Shown here piece by piece: positions 46,783-61,374 of a DNA stretch of 64,000 nt. The number at the start of each line of letters is the position of its first letter. The stretch's first letter is position 1. Origin of the DNA: Pratylenchus scribneri (lineage: Eukaryota; Nematoda; Chromadorea; Rhabditida; Pratylenchidae); contig JAQSEB010000010.1 of the NCBI GenBank assembly GCA_030063045.1, positions 3,403,501 through 3,467,500 on the forward strand, given 5' to 3'. The notes under the pieces were generated by a model. It made no database searches. It was not told where the DNA came from and was given only the letters and a program-made list of their open reading frames with translations. Position numbers and translations under genes: made by a program.

Positions 46783-49700
46783 TTCCTCCCACCCCACCTT
46801 TTTTTGTTATTTTCCATTCAATTTTAAAGAATAAATTTTAATTTATCTTCCAATTTTATGCTAATTTTCTAAAATTATTTCCTCCCAATGAGGAACTCCA
46901 ATTTTGGACCCCACACATTAAAAGATTAAAAATAAACAGGCGATGGATTTGTGATAAGCAAAAAAGGACTGCCTGGAAAGAATGTCCATTTCCATATGGA
47001 AATAATTTGAGGCCATTTAGGCTCATCTATCCTTTGCCCCAGGGTCAAGGCCCTCTGGCATCAATTTGATATTCAATCATAATTAGCCCCGATCCTTTAT
47101 TATGTTCCAATTAAATATATGGCCTTAAAAATCATTTTATCCAATTAACTTTTTATTCCTTTTGGATGGGGAATATCAACAAAAAATCGTCAAATTCCAT
47201 TTTGATGACCCTTTTGTAATTTGCATAATAAGCCGTAGGGAAAGTGCATTTTGAGGTGCCGATTGCGCGCATTCCGAAATCCTTCATCCTCCAAAAAATT
47301 GCCGGGGGCGTCTCATTGCCGCCAGCCGAGTGAGGAAATTAATCCGCCTTCGCATTTGTCCTCCATGGAATTTCCCCTTCCTTTAATATTTCCCTCCAAA
47401 TCCTCCATTTTCCCCATTCAAATACTTCGCCTCGAGAAGGGATATTCCACTATAAACTTAGCCTGGAATCTGTTGCCCTGGCTTTACGGCCACAGAATTG
47501 CGTCAAAGTCGGTTCGATTCGCGCCAAAATCCCCTCCAAATTAATTTGCAAATGAGCACTTCACATTATTTTGCGCAATTCCATTCAAAAAATGCAAATG
47601 TCCTGGAGGCAATTGAGAAGGGAGGAATCAGAATCATCTCCATTTCCTTCATTTCCAATTCCAAGTTCCATTTCATTGAGGAGAATAACAATAACAACCA
47701 TCAAAATACATCCATCCATTCTTCAAATGATTAAAATTCATCCCCTTTCGTCCATAGATCTTATACTTGGCCAATGATTTACCAAATTTACATCAAAATT
47801 ATGCGAATTGCCCCATCCTTCTGACCATTCCTCTTAAAATTGCCTAAAGCGAATTTATCCTAGGTCTTTCACCCTCCCATTCTCATTTTTGGCCACTTTT
47901 TATTCCATTTTTGGATTATTTCATTTGATAATTTATTGGCCACAAAAATTTTCACAATACTAAATGTTATTTCTCTGCGGGTGACACCCAATGCCGACTA
48001 TGGGAAACAATCAAAAATTGGCTTTTTCAGAACAAAAGAATGTACATTTTTGTCCCTTTTATTGGTGATGTATGTGAGAGAGGAAATAGATGGGAGATAA
48101 AGTTGACGTTATTGGCACATTATTTTTGGCCTTAAAAAACAATTATTTACATTCGGTAATGTAATGAGAGAAAATTTATACTTCCCTCTTGAATTTAATT
48201 CACCAAATTTATGGCCAAAGGAATATTCCATTTTTGACCAAAATCTCTCATTTACCATAGTATGGCATTCAATGATGATGACACATCCCTCATTTCCCTC
48301 TAAAGTCAGCCAACAAAAACAATTAAACAAAAAAAGTTCCTTATTGTCCTCATAATTAAATTGCAGAAAATAATTCATTTTATTCCAATAGAATCCATTT
48401 CCGGCTTCTCTCCTCTCTCCCATTTTTTTGTTTTTTTCCATATTTGTTCACATAATAATTTCCGCGCACATTCCCTTGCTATTTTGGATAAATTAATTAA
48501 TTTTTGGCCCGTTCAATCTGAGATGAGATCTCAAAATAAGTTGTATTTATTCTTTAATACAATATTAGGAATACAAATGAATCGAAGGAATTGGCCAATT
48601 AATATTGTGGAAAATTATATGTTACCATTTCTTCATCCTCCTATCCATATGACTTTTAGGGGGATAAATTCCATCAAATTAAGCAATTGAATATGGATCC
48701 ACATCGAAATTAATAAAAGGCAGAAATCTGCAAATTCTTGTCCAAAACACAAATTGTGCATAAAAATGGACAAAAGAGCTATGATGGAGGGAATAATTGC
48801 AGTGGCCAATATGAATGAATGGATGGCACAGTTGGAGGAAAATTCCCTCCCCCGAAGGCATGTGTCACTAAATCGTACACAAAAAAACATACGCCGCTAC
48901 AATCTCCATTCAATTTGATCCTTTATCCCCACCACCCCCTTACTTTGCCCATTTTTTTGGCACTATAAAGATTGGCCTCATGCCTGCCATTCCAGACAGA
49001 AAACAAGCAGACGGTTATTAGCCAAAAGTATACCTCATACCTTTGCACCTTTCTTTGTTGGTCCCTTTTTATTGCCCCACCCATTGTTAATAAAATGGCC
49101 AAATGGAGGAAATAAACATTGGCATAAAATGGGCTCACTTTTCCTGGAATTGGCCCATAATCCGTTTCCCCGATATATCTCCTCGAAAAGGCATTATTTC
49201 GCTTCCAATAATATTATTTCCGTGCCAATTCCTTCAGTTTTCCCAATTTTTGATTGGTCATCCATATGAATATTTTTCCACCAAAATTGAGCACTCCCGA
49301 ATTTCCTCCTTTTTTCCATTTAAGTTGGCCGCCGACTCGTTTTCCGCTTCCTTACATATCTCAATTGGATTGAGGGGAACTCCCACTTCACCCCTTCCAT
49401 TACATTCGTTTCCTTTCAAAAACTTCCCCACCCCTTTTTTGGCATTTATAAGAGTGGAGTTTAAGCTTGTCAAGGCACAGCGCGCGGTTGGCTCAATTTG
49501 GCCACTAAAATTTGAACGCGACGAAAATATTTTGTGACAAATATGGCAAATCGAAAAAGGCAAACTCAAATGCCGCCTCTTAGCGGGCCGCCAAAAACGA
49601 ACGGCCTTAACATTAGGGCAAAAAGTTCGTAATTAAAATGGGTTTATGAACATCAATTATATTCAAAGTTGCCTTTCATCAATTCAATATTCTTTGCGCA

Positions 49701-50044
49701 ATTTTTAATTGGAGGAGTTGACAACGAATAGAAGGGAGGGAGGGGGGATTAAGGGCCAGATTTAGATACTTTTTTTTGCAATCGCCCAACATTTCACCAT
49801 CATCACTCGTATTCTCAATTTACCTCCCCCGACCATTATGACCGGTGGAGTTCCGATTCCGGTTCGCTAAAAGAACAAATTTCCGCTTGAAAATGAATTC
49901 TCTTTAAGCCTTTTTAACAATTTCAAGTTATTTGGCCATTATTTTCCTTTAAAGCAACGAATAATTTTTGCTCTTTGATTTAAAACACACAATTTGAATT
50001 AATTACTATTTATTATTGTAATTTTAGCAGAAAAATTCACAAAA
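46783..50044. other. Gene-free interval, 3.3 kb
   Basis: No exon is supported on either strand. Open frames here are compositionally biased and lack neighbours with compatible splice sites. The right edge must contain the promoter of the membrane-protein gene starting at 50045. Confidence 0.5.
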
Positions 50045-52161
50045 ATGGCATTTGAACATGAACAATTTCGTCGATTCCTTCAAAATGATTGCAATTCTTC
50101 TCCTTCCCCGTCACCATCTCCAAATATAGGCCCCCCAATTCGACCATCTATTCAAATGTATCAACCACCGAAAACCAACGGCATCGGAAATTATCAACAA
50201 CAACAAATACAGGGAAGGAAAAGACATTATTCTTCTAGTGGCAAAAAAGTGAGCTGGAGCACGGGTGAAAGCGGAAAGCGTTGTGAACCGTTGACGGCCC
50301 GCGGACGCGTGGCTGCCTTAATTGTTTGTCTGAAACTGGCCATCCTTTGTTGTTGGCTTGTTCACGGTAATAATAAGTAATTCTGGATTGAAATAGAATG
50401 CAAAAAAACATTTATTTAACAAATAATGGTTGTCAATAAATTACTGTAAAATGATTGTGCATTTAATTTTTCGTGTCGAAAAATTAACACGAAAAATTAA
50501 TTATTTTTCTTATATGAATAAAAAAATAAAATTGAAATTATTTTTCAGAGTTAATTTCGGGTTTTGACGAGTCACAATGTCTTTTGTTGGCCACAAACAT
50601 CAGCCAAAAAAACAACATAATTGACGGCAGCCGAACTCCAAATCCAAATATATCACCCCAAATTTCCGCCGACAATAATAATAATTTTTTACCTTCGATT
50701 TCAAACTTTTCTACAAAAAACGAAGCAAATAGCGGCAGTGATGATGGAGTGAAATTTTTGGAATGGCGACAGACAACGAATGGAGAGCAGCAAAAAACTG
50801 AACCGAATAAAATGGCACAAAACAAGTAATTAAATTAGGAGGGCGAAGAATTTGCAGATTTGTAGTGGATCAAATGAACACTTGCAAAAACTAAAATTGA
50901 ATTTAGCGAAGAGAAATAATTATAATTAATAAAAACACAATTTTTGGAGCCCTTACCAAAATTTAATCAATGCAATTTAAATATTTAAAAAAAAATTTCA
51001 GAAATCAATTGCCTGCTGTGCCAAAACGTCGCCGAAAAGTGATTTTACGACGGCGACTTCTGCGAAAAGGGGCCAACGGCAATGGAAATCAATCATTGAA
51101 TAAACAAAGCCCAACAGGTGTTTTATTTATTATTTAATCATTTAAATAATAAAAATTACGCAGATGGCACAAAAACCGGAAGTAGTGGCACCGTTCGACG
51201 AGTTATTTGGCGCGTTGTACCCTTGAAGAAATTGCCGATGGAATCAGAAACATCGGCGGAAAATGAAGAATTTGGCGGAAATGGAAGGAAGACACCGACT
51301 GCTCCGATGCGAACAAAAACGGGAACAGTGATGTTGAGAATGGCAAACGATCAACAACAGCAAAAATTGAGACGAACTGTGCGACGGCGAACCACAAATA
51401 AAAACAATGTAAAGAGGGATGAGGAGACGATGGCACAAATCGACATGTCCATGATAAGGGAATCCGCATGGAGGAAAAAATCACAGAAACATTCGGTGGC
51501 GGAAATGAGTGAAACTGAGGAAGAAGAAGGTAAATCGAAATAATTCATTTCTTAAATGTTTTTCTATTTTTTAGAAGCTCTTCAAATCCAACAATCATCA
51601 AAATTGGCTGCCATTTACTCATCAATGTTGAATGAGCCAGAACAGTTGAATGCATTGATCAATTCCCTGTTCTGCTATGCCCGTTCCATTTTTGGTAATT
51701 TCGTTGAAAATTGAATCATTTAAATAAGAATAATTTAATTTTAGATTGTTGGTGTCTGATTCAATGCTTTTGTTCTGCCATTTTCCTCCTTGGACTTCAT
51801 ATTCAACACCGAATAATTGCCTTATTCACCATCGTTGTTGATTTCGTTTCTATCATTTTGGGCCTGATTATTGGGTAAAAGCTCATTTCTAAATTCTATT
51901 AAAATTGTAAATTAAATTGTTTTTTTTAGCATTTCTGCAATGATGTTCCCGCTTATTTTGCTCTTCATTTTGCCCAATCAACCAACAAGGCTTTTGCTCC
52001 TTTGTTTTGGCATTTCTGCCTCCATTCAAATGGTCATTGCCATTTATTCATGGGGCACATTTCTACAATTGAAGGCATTCACTGAAAAAGAGAAGACGAT
52101 GGCGACAATAATGAGGACGACAATAGGAAAGAAGAAATCTACAGCTGGGAGCATTGTTTGA
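50045..52161 (+). CDS. Unrecognised multi-pass membrane protein
   Basis: About seven exons in frame, some 480 aa. The first exon (50045-50366) encodes a Pro/Ser/Gln-rich head (CNSSPSPSPSPNIGPP) and a first hydrophobic segment RVAALIVCLKLAILCCWLVH. A polar, Asn-rich region follows (SQKNNIIDGSRTPNPN, ISADNNNNFLPS), then a strongly basic one (VPKRRRKVILRRRLLRKG, KLRRTVRRRTTNKNNV), then an acidic end MSETEEEE. The C-terminal part is a compact block of about four membrane helices: CLIQCFCSAIFLLGLHIQ, IIALFTIVVDFVSIILGLII, MMFPLILLFILP and LLLLCFGISASIQMVIAIYS. It ends TIGKKKSTAGSIV. I do not recognise the family. Four closely spaced helices after a long soluble loop recall tetraspan nematode proteins, but no signature residue decides this. 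Exon phases agree, for example G/AG at 50366. Confidence 0.7.
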
Positions 52162-52804
52162 ATGATCTCGGATATTTTCCCCATTCCATTTCACTTTTAT
52201 TATACTCAAATCAATTAAATTTCCTCCAATTTTATCCATGAATTAATATGTTTGAGAATTTTAATAAAAATAATAAATATTTTTAATTTATTCTGCTTCA
52301 TGTGATGCTTTTTTTTTTAAATGAGGGTTATTTATTCATCATCATTAGAATGAATACCCATGCCCATGCCCACCATACATTTGCATTCACACTAAATATT
52401 AATTTTTAAATTACTTTTTAGATTTTTAATGATTCAGTAACTATTTCGAAAGCTATTTAGACCGATGCGATTTGTTCGAGCATGTATTTATTTTTCATCT
52501 GGTGTCTATATTGGAATTTATTTCGATCAAAACTACAAAGTCTCGAAAGTGCAGAATCCGATTGATTGGGTAGGAAAGAAGATGAATGAATTATCCGAAA
52601 CGAAGAAGAAATGATGGGCGGGGGTCATAAATTAAAGCTGAAAAGGCAGACAATGAAATTCATTTTTATTCAAATGTAAATTGTTTATTTTGTAAAATAA
52701 AATATTCATTTTGTTTTGTCGGAAAAATTAATACATTTTGTTACTGTTGCTTATTTATACTTTTTATTATTATCGAATAATAATTAAAAATAATAGATTT
52801 AAGC
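52162..52804. other. Intergenic region before eIF3h
   Basis: AT-rich; no gene seen. It contains the 3' UTR of the membrane protein and the eIF3h promoter or trans-splice acceptor. Confidence 0.5.
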
Positions 52805-54325
52805 ATGGCTGCCGTACAATTAAATTCTTCTTCTGTTAATTTGCTGGATTTGCCAATGATTGAATTTGTACAATTGGATTCACTGGTTTTTTTTATTTAA
52901 AAATTATTTGACTCAAATATTTTACATGATTTCAGGTCGTTATGAAAATTGTCAAACATGGAGATATTGAATTCTACGCAGGGATGTCAAAAATCGCTGG
53001 TGAAACATGCCAAGGCATATTGACAGGACTGATTGCCATTGAAGATCGTAATAAATATTTAGAGTCAACAAAATAATTCCTTAATTTTCAGGACGGCTGG
53101 AAGTCACAAATTGGTTTGGAATTTTAATATTTCTTTTACTCAAAAAATTAATTTTCTAGCTTTTCAACCACTCGACCCGATGTATTACTTGAAGGCGAAG
53201 AAGCAGCCCAAGATGCAGCAGCAATAGAGGAGAGCAAAAACAGCGAAATTATTGAAATGTTAAAACGCTTTCGGTCAATTTCTAATCAAAATTCAAATAA
53301 ATAAATAATTCCTTTTTTAGTATGATGAACATCGATTATGAAATGGTCGGCTTCTATCAAGCACATCCTTTTGGTGCATGTTTCAATCATGAAATGCTCG
53401 ACTCCCTTGTCGAATATCAAATGACTCAGAATGGCAACGGAATTGTTCTAATCTATGGTTTATATTTTTTTTAAATAAAAATTCATTCTTCCTTCACACA
53501 AAAGACCCAATCAAAACTCGACAAGGTAATTTGACCATACGCGCCTATCGCCTCACCCGAAAAGCATTGGAACTGGCATGCAATGGGGATTGGTCACCTG
53601 AATCGACTAAACAATCTGGCCTCAATTTCGGCAATTTTTTCGAGGAGTTACCAATTGTGGTCAAAAATAGTCATTTGATGAATGTTTTGTTGGCTGAAAT
53701 GGCATTGGCAAGAAAGGGAAAGAAGCCAATTACTCATTTGGAATTGGGCACAAAACGTTCATTAGAAAGGTAGATTTGGCTGATGAAAAATCATAAAAAA
53801 AAAGTCTTAAGATCACTGAAAGCATTAATGGGAACAACGGATGAATTGAACAAATCAATGAATGCCTATGCAAAATATGCGGTTTTATTTGAATTATTTG
53901 TTTACTAAATAAAAATATTTCATTAGATGGAAAAAATCAAATACGATGCAATGTACAATAGTTTGGTGCAGAAAAGGGTATAATTTTGGATTGAATAATT
54001 CGATTGAAATTGTTATTTAGATGGCCGAAAATGAAGCTAGACTGGCTCGAGGCGAATCGGCATATTCACTGGATGAAATTAAAAAACAATTGAAACAGCC
54101 TCAAATGCAAAGCAAAAATGGAATGCTGGATTTATTTTTGAGTGCATTGGACACCGATGCTTTCGCTGAATTCCAAATTTCGGTACAAAAAAATTGATAA
54201 ACTATTTTTAAATTTATTTTCATATTTCTTAGGCCACAGCCGAGAATGTTACCAAGTTGCATTTGTCACAAGCGGTGAGCGCCAATCAAAAGGCAACAGA
54301 TGGTGGAACAGCAGAAAGACGATAA
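52805..54325 (+). CDS. EIF3H: Eukaryotic translation initiation factor 3 subunit H
   Basis: Ten or so small exons encode an MPN-domain protein of about 345 aa. MAAVQLNSSSVNLLDLPMIE, then VVMKIVKHGDIEFYAGMSKI, GETCQGILTGLIAIED, RRLEVTNCFSTTRPDVL, MNIDYEMVGFYQAHPFGACF, NGIVLIYDPIKTRQGNLTIR with AYRLTRKALELA, NSHLMNVLLAEMAL and EARLARGESAYSLDEIKKQL. The MPN fold lacks the JAMM metal ligands, with GFYQAHPFG in place of GWYHSHP, as expected of the non-catalytic eIF3h. It is part of the eIF3 scaffold on the 40S subunit. ATG14 follows on the same strand 442 bp downstream. Confidence 0.95.
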
Positions 54326-54767
54326 ACCTAAATGCATTCCTTTGCTCTAAATGAAAATTCGATATTTTGTTTTGTTAAAATAAATTTGATTTCAATGACA
54401 AAAAAGGCAATTTTCATATTTATTTGTTCGAGTTATTTTACTCCAAATATTTATTTAAAATAATTAATGATTTAAGTATAAAATAAGAAAAAAGAAATTA
54501 TTAATTCTTACTTTTTAGAAAGAACTTTTAAAAAACCGATCCAATAATTTAAAAACAAAAATAATCCAGTCCAAATTCGAATAAATAACATTTTTGATAA
54601 ACATCTTCGATGTTTTTTTTTATCAGTTTAATTCCTTTTTGAGACCACACACATTATGACAAAATGGAAATAATTATCAGATTTTAGATTGTAAATTCAC
54701 TTTTAAAACTGCATTTTTATTGGCTTTACTAATAAAATTTACAAATTTGTACAAAAAACAACAACAA

Positions 54768-56382
54768 ATGCTGATAACAGCAGCTGCAGTACATCAATCT
54801 GCAGCAGGAATAGGGAAAAAGCGAGGAGCACCCACTGCCAATGGAATTCTTCAACGATTCGAAATTCAACTTGCAATTAAGGAGGAAATTTCTCAACATG
54901 AAAGCTGCTGTTCAACTTCCCAACAACTAGAGTCAGTCAATTTTTGAATAATTAATTTACTTAATAATAAATTCTGCAGGATTATCACCAATCCATCAGA
55001 AGCGGAACCAATTGTTCGTTGTCCCTGCTGCCGTTCCACACAAGTCAAACTTATTTGTGTGAACTGTCTCTGTACAAATGTTCTCCGAATTGGGCGAATC
55101 AAAGATGAACTTCGGAGGTTGCAACAAAGCAAAATTGCTGTTTGCAATTTAATAGAAAATGTTCTCATCGAAGAGGTTTTTCCACTAAAAACAATGATTT
55201 ATTATTAAAACATGTACATATATTCAGGTAAAATTTGAATCGAACCACCAACAACTCAAACGTTCCATTGAGAATTTGAAAACAAAAATTGCATGGAAAA
55301 AAGAGCAAATTGGACTGTTCAGACAGCGAATCGCAAATATGGAGGGCCAAAGCGAACGAAATCATCGGAATGTCGTCCTTCTTGAGGTAATCCTTAAATT
55401 TTTTTCCTTAAATTTACAATATATTTTACAGAAGAAAATGGTCAGTCACGCCCAACGCATTCAGCGGACACATTTAAGAATTGAGGAATTTCGAGGAATT
55501 AATTTTAATGCAAAAATTAAGGTTTTTAACTCATTATAAAATTTTAATTTTTGGCCTCCTTTAGTTGGCCGAACAAATTGCTCAAATTTCCAAATCGCTT
55601 CTTCAAATATTTCGCCTCGAAAAACGACAATTATTCTCTGCAGGCGATCAATTGCCGACGGTATGGACTGGCCAATCAAAAATGCATCATCGGGCTGCTT
55701 ATTTGGTAAGAATGGCAAAATTAGCTTAAAATCCATAATTAAAAATTTACTTTTTTAGTTAAATAATTTTCTCTGCCTTGACCGCTCAACTCTTTTGTCC
55801 AAAGCCTTTGCCCAAACTCAGCCGGCTGAACCTAATCAACCATTTGCCCAATTGCCCAGTCCATCTTCTCTTCAACCAAATTTTCCTCACGATTCATTGG
55901 CCGCTTTGACTTTTGCCGCTCAACTTGCCCAAATGTTTGCTCATCTTTTCCATTTCCATTTGCCTTATCCTCATTTGCACAAAACAATTATGCTTTTGCC
56001 AATGCCAACTGTCGGTGGCCTTTTAATTCCTCAGGTTTTACTGACTTTTGTAAAAATAATTTTATTTTAGGAATCGGCAATGCGCCAAGCAATGTTCAAA
56101 CTTGATTTTTCCTGTCTACATTTGTGCCTTAGCCAGGGGATTTTACCGGAAGAATGTGAATTGACTGAACCATTGGCGAATTTGCATGCTCTCATCACCC
56201 GCATTTTGGCAGGAAAGGTTGTTTTCTTTTTTTATTCAACATTTAAATGTGCACATTTTTAGATGGTGGATTGTGTGCCTCGCCTTGACCAACGATTACT
56301 TCGACAAATTTGCGAACAATTCACCGCTGTTCAGCCGGATGGAAGAGTACTCAGTGAATTCACATTGGACAATGTAAAATAA
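54768..56382 (+). CDS. ATG14: ATG14/Barkor-type autophagy protein (EPG-8-like)
   Basis: Eight exons encode about 430 aa. The N-terminal region carries paired cysteines, IVRCPCCRSTQVKLICVNCL with C next but one after, like the Cys repeats of Barkor. Coiled-coil segments follow: RLQQSKIAVCNLIENVLIEE, QLKRSIENLKTKIAWKKEQI, KKMVSHAQRIQRTHLRIEEF. The second half is the BARKOR-like domain: LAEQIAQISKSLLQIFRLEK, SLAALTFAAQLAQMFAHLFH, MRQAMFKLDFSCLHLCLSQG and LTEPLANLHALITRILAGK. ATG14 is the subunit that directs the VPS34-VPS15-Beclin complex to autophagosome initiation sites. Sequence divergence is large, so UVRAG-like identity cannot be fully excluded, but the Cys pairs and domain order favour ATG14. 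The start at 54768 is the first in-frame ATG of the conserved part; TTG/ATG alternatives upstream are not supported. Confidence 0.8.
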
Positions 56383-59300
56383 ACTCATTATAAAAATATT
56401 TTCCACAAATTTTAAACGAATTTTTGAAAAACAAATAAGGAAAGAGGGACCTTCATCGTCCCCATCCCCCACCCACACAATAATTTATTTTCCATATTTA
56501 GTTACAAAAAAATTATCCTCCCACGCAAATATCTAACCCATTTAAAAATTCGTAAACAGAATTAAATGATCATCATTTAAAATAGATATGTGGTCAACAA
56601 TTCATTTTTGGATTTTAAAAACATTTATGATTGAAAAATGAACAATTTTGGGGCATATTTCCTTCCGATGGTTTATTTTCCCTCAATTATATTAATTAAA
56701 ATTGAATTTTAAAACATTTTTATGCAAATTATTTTAATTAATATCCTCCTTCACTTTCAAGGTCGAAAATGATTGGGTAAAAGTGCATTGCAGCAGTTGA
56801 TAATGGAATATGATGATGATGGATGGAGAGGATGGATGGATGGACAATTTCTTTAAATCAAAACAACATTCATTTCGCGCACTTCCACTTCCATGATCTT
56901 CATCTCTACCTCTTCCCCTGCAAATTAATCAGTGATGATGGATGTTGGATGGACATTTGACAAAGAATTCCCCGGTAAGTTCATCTATAAATGTAAAAAA
57001 TAAATTATTATTATTTAAAAAATCTTAATATTTTTCTTTCTATTTCCTTTCCCATCATTCCTTCTTTTTTTTTCTGCCAAATTGCAAAAGCGCAAAATTT
57101 AATAATAAATGACAAAAATGGAAAATATCAAAAAATGTAGGAAAAATATTCAACGCGTTGTGCGAAATTAGGAAAGAAAAAATATGCGCAAAAATGCGTC
57201 ATATCATTAATTAGGCTAAATGTTACGGTATATATAATTTTGTATTTTAATTATTTTACTCAAATGTCAAAATACATTTCAATGGAACACACCTTGAAAT
57301 GCAGCAATTTTTGGAAATTCTTTAAAAAAAAAAGCCAAATCAAAGCGAATTTCATTTTTAAAATATTCCCAAAAATTCTCTACCCTCACAATTATTTTCG
57401 AACGGATTATCAAACCCATTTTTCCCCTCCCATTATGTCATATTTTTTCAACGCACACAAATTAACCCAAACCAAATAGGTAAAATAATAATAACTACGC
57501 TATCCTATTATGAATGAAATGACCCATCTCCCACGCCCCATATATGCCACATCCTTCCCTTTTTCCTCTGACGCAATTTTTCCATCCAATCAAAAAAGTA
57601 CATTTTTATAACAAGAAAGTATTTAAAAAGTAACTTTTTTTTCATTTTAAATAAGTGTTATTCATTTTTGCAATATCAAAAAAGAATATGTTTTCCCCTT
57701 TCATCCAATCCAAATCCCTCTTATCCCCATACATTGTTGATGGATGAACTTTTAAATCAGATCAAGGGCAAATGGATCAGCAAAAATTCCCAAAATAGAT
57801 TTCTTTCTAATAATCATCGGATTATTCCTACTTTTTAAATGGGTTTTTTCCCGTTTGAACATGAGAAACATTTTCTTCAATCATTGGACCAATCCTCTAA
57901 GGTCACCACCAGCATAATCTGAAAATCCAAATAACATTTCTATCATTTTGAAAGATCACTTTTTTCTTTATGGATCATCTTTTTCTAGGCTTTACCCGCT
58001 TTCTTTTTATAGAAATCATTTTTGATGTTAACCGCCTACAAAATCTCCACCAAAAAACCATTCAAAAATGGAATAATTTTCAAAAATGCATTCCCAAATA
58101 TTCCTCCTTTCCTGCCATCGAAACTCAAACCACTATCTCCATGCACACCATTTTTGCACAAAAAGTAGTACTAAATTGCCTACTTATATTTTTTACTAAA
58201 TGTCATTCTCAAAGTTCAAAAGAGATATTTCAGGCCCATGAATTTCCTTTTCAGCTCATTTTCCAACCTGGAAATTGAGGAACCAAATTATAGCATTTTA
58301 CTTTTTAGAGTCTAGTGCCCATTAAAAGGCCATCCCAATCTTTGAAACCTTTTTTTTCGACCAGAAGGGTTCCAAAAATGGAAATGAGGGAATTGGATAT
58401 TCATCCAAATAAAAATGGGGGAAATCCGGTTAAAGTCATGCCTTTTTTTGGCAGCCTAACAAAAATGGCATCATTCAAATGAAATCCACTCCTTCACTTT
58501 TTTTTATTAGTCTTTAAATTTCCCAAATTTGTGGGAATTGTCCATTAATAAAAAAATATTTTGCATAAAATTTGGTGAATGACCTGCTGAAATGGTTCCT
58601 AATATTTTGTTTTATCGGCCAAAGTCCAATGAACGCGAAAGGCAGAGGAAAAGGCATACCAATCTTTGATCAATCACATTAAAATTAAGGGGAGGTCTCT
58701 TCAAATGGGCCATAGAAACAATTTTCCCCATTAAATTAGATCATTTAAAAAAGCAAATAAAAATGGCAAAGTAAAGTAATTTAGCTATTATCTCTTTTCT
58801 GCCAAGCGACCACCCACAAATAACTTTCCCTTCACATTTTTCGGCGCCATTAAATTTTATTTTCCAAATTTTGCACCTCATATTTTTTGCCTAAATTCCT
58901 TGGTCCCTCCCTCACTCCTGCAAAATCGAACTCAATACAACGACCACAATTGGACATTATTATAGTTGGCGATAACAAACTTCTTTTCGGGGGAACACGT
59001 CATTTTTTACTCCTTCATTTCCTAAACTTTACTCAACCATCAAAACACCGATCTAATGAGTAGGAGGAGAGCAGGGAAAAGAATTACATTTTTTCCACCA
59101 CTTTTACCAATCTTTTGTAAACTCAAGGGTCATTTTGACGAGGAATTGTGAAAATTTGGGGAATTTCTCAACATTTTTTTGTGGGTGGGCCTTATTCATC
59201 CTGACACCAACATTTCCAACAATAAACAAAATGACAACCAATTCCCTTCATATTTTGTGTTTGCGCATATTTTTCAACCTTTCTTCCTCTTATCCAGTTC

Positions 59301-61374
59301 ACCGAACGAACACATGGGTGGGTGATTTTTCAATTTGCGGCTAAAATTCATTCTTCCCCAAATTCCCTGCTGAAACAATTCTATTTTCTAATCGACCTTG
59401 GCCCACCAACACTCTCATTTTAAAATAAATTTGCAATTTGTGCCCTCATTCCCATTTATGTAAGCCAACAATAAAATGCAGTTTTTTTTGCTGAGAATAT
59501 TTTTATTTTAGATAATAAGTAACAATTTGACAAATTGATTTTTCGGATGTTTTTTAAAGAATTTTCTTAATTACTTTTTACGAAACTATATATAATTTTT
59601 TGCTATTCAGTTTGCGTAACAAATTTTCGCATAATTGTCCTCCACTCCAATAATGGAATTTAAATTGTTTTGCTCAATTTCATGAAAAATACAGTTAAAT
59701 TTTCCCCAACCAAATAAAAATAGCAACCAAAGATGGTTTTCGGTTTATTAAAAATTTTTGGTAGTCGGTTTTAGCAAACCATTTTTTGCTTCACCAAATT
59801 AGATCCATTTTAATTTAATCATCTTGTTCCAATTTGTCACAAATTCTTCTTTGAGGTTAATTGGAATTGGAAGTTCCATAGCAAATGGTCCCTATACGCG
59901 GAACGCACCTTCACCTTTCCATCGGCTTCGCTAATTACTGGTTTACCAACCCATCACCACCACCTTCATAATCAAATGCAATCATCCTGCTGGCTTGTGC
60001 CCCCATTCATTCTATTAAATATTTCTTATCAGCAGCTGGTGCTGATTGCCCTTTTCTCCCTTCTTCCTTACACACCCCAAATTGGGTGGTTGGAATGCCC
60101 CTCGCGCGCCCTTTCATCCATCCACCACTTTTTGACCATGAACTTCACCCCCCTCCCCCATTTTCCTTCACATATTGCGCACCTTCCCCCCCCCCCCCCC
60201 CAACCTCCATAAATTCATGTTCCGTCCACTCAATCATAAAAAGGGGCGGACAGAAATTCATCGCCGAGCAAATTTACTAGGGTAACCGAAAACCGATTTG
60301 ATTGCTGCCGCCGAAAATTTAGACTCAACAAACTCCTCCTCCCCATTCATTTTCCCATTGATAAGTTCATTCAAAACTATCAAACCAAAATATTCCAAAT
60401 ATGAAGACCAACACAAGCAACGGCACATTTTCAAGGTCAATTCATCCTTTTATTTTTTGATGAATTGAAGAACACATATTATTGAGGGAATTTAATTAAA
60501 TGAATGCTTTTAATTGACTAATATTCCTTCCGATTCCCATAATCAGATTCACAATGGATTTTCCAATCTTAATATTCACTTGTAGGTGTATTTATTACTT
60601 CTCCCAATTCCAGTACAAACCGCCTAAAAGCTAAAATTAGCCCATCATTTCATTAATCAGTACTATATAAAAAAAGCATGCATTTTTAATTCAATTAGAA
60701 GAAGGAGTATTTATCAAATTGTATAAAATAAATAATAAATTCGAATTATTTATACAAGGGGATTTTGAGTGGTTAATTTGCCAAATTGCATTTTTCATAT
60801 TAAATTTTAAGATTTCTGCTGGCCATAATATTCTCTTATTTTTTGTAGCGAATTGCCCCCGGCAAAATACAGGATTATCATTCATTTGGGCAAAATAAAA
60901 CCTGTTTTTTGTACCCTATCCCTGTTCCAATTTTCTATGTTTTTGTTGCGAAAAAATGGATGCGAGCCAACAAATTTGGGCCGTTATAAAATTTAAAATT
61001 TTTTTGGGTCACATCCCATTTTGTCCTTTGGCAATACAAAAAATTGTTTTTCAAAATAATTTGTTTGGTGTTGGTGCGCATAATTAATTATTATTCATTT
61101 TTAAATATTAAAATATTTTCCATTTCTACTAAAATTCTCCACAAATTCCAATCACTAAAATTTATCAAAACACTTTCCTCTGAAATATATTGGAAAAATT
61201 CACCAAATATGCGGCCAAAAAAAAGCAAAAAATACTCTGTCCTTCTCATTCGTTCCACTTTATATATTTCTTGATTTGAATTCATTAAAAAATGTTTCAA
61301 ATTGACCAAATAATTTCTTCAATAAATTTACTACGATTTTCAGATTGGTACCAATTCAACACGAAACCCAAAAA
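56383..61374. other. Gene-free interval, 5 kb
   Basis: The largest gene-free stretch in the window. I found no exon on either strand; open frames are short and AT-biased. Features limited to GGAT microsatellite runs near 56815-56850 and a 16-nt C tract at 60186-60201. Confidence 0.5.
60186..60201 (+). repeat. Poly-C tract, 16 nt
   Basis: Sixteen consecutive C (a G tract on the other strand) in the gene-free interval. Third long G/C homopolymer of the window. Confidence 0.95.
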
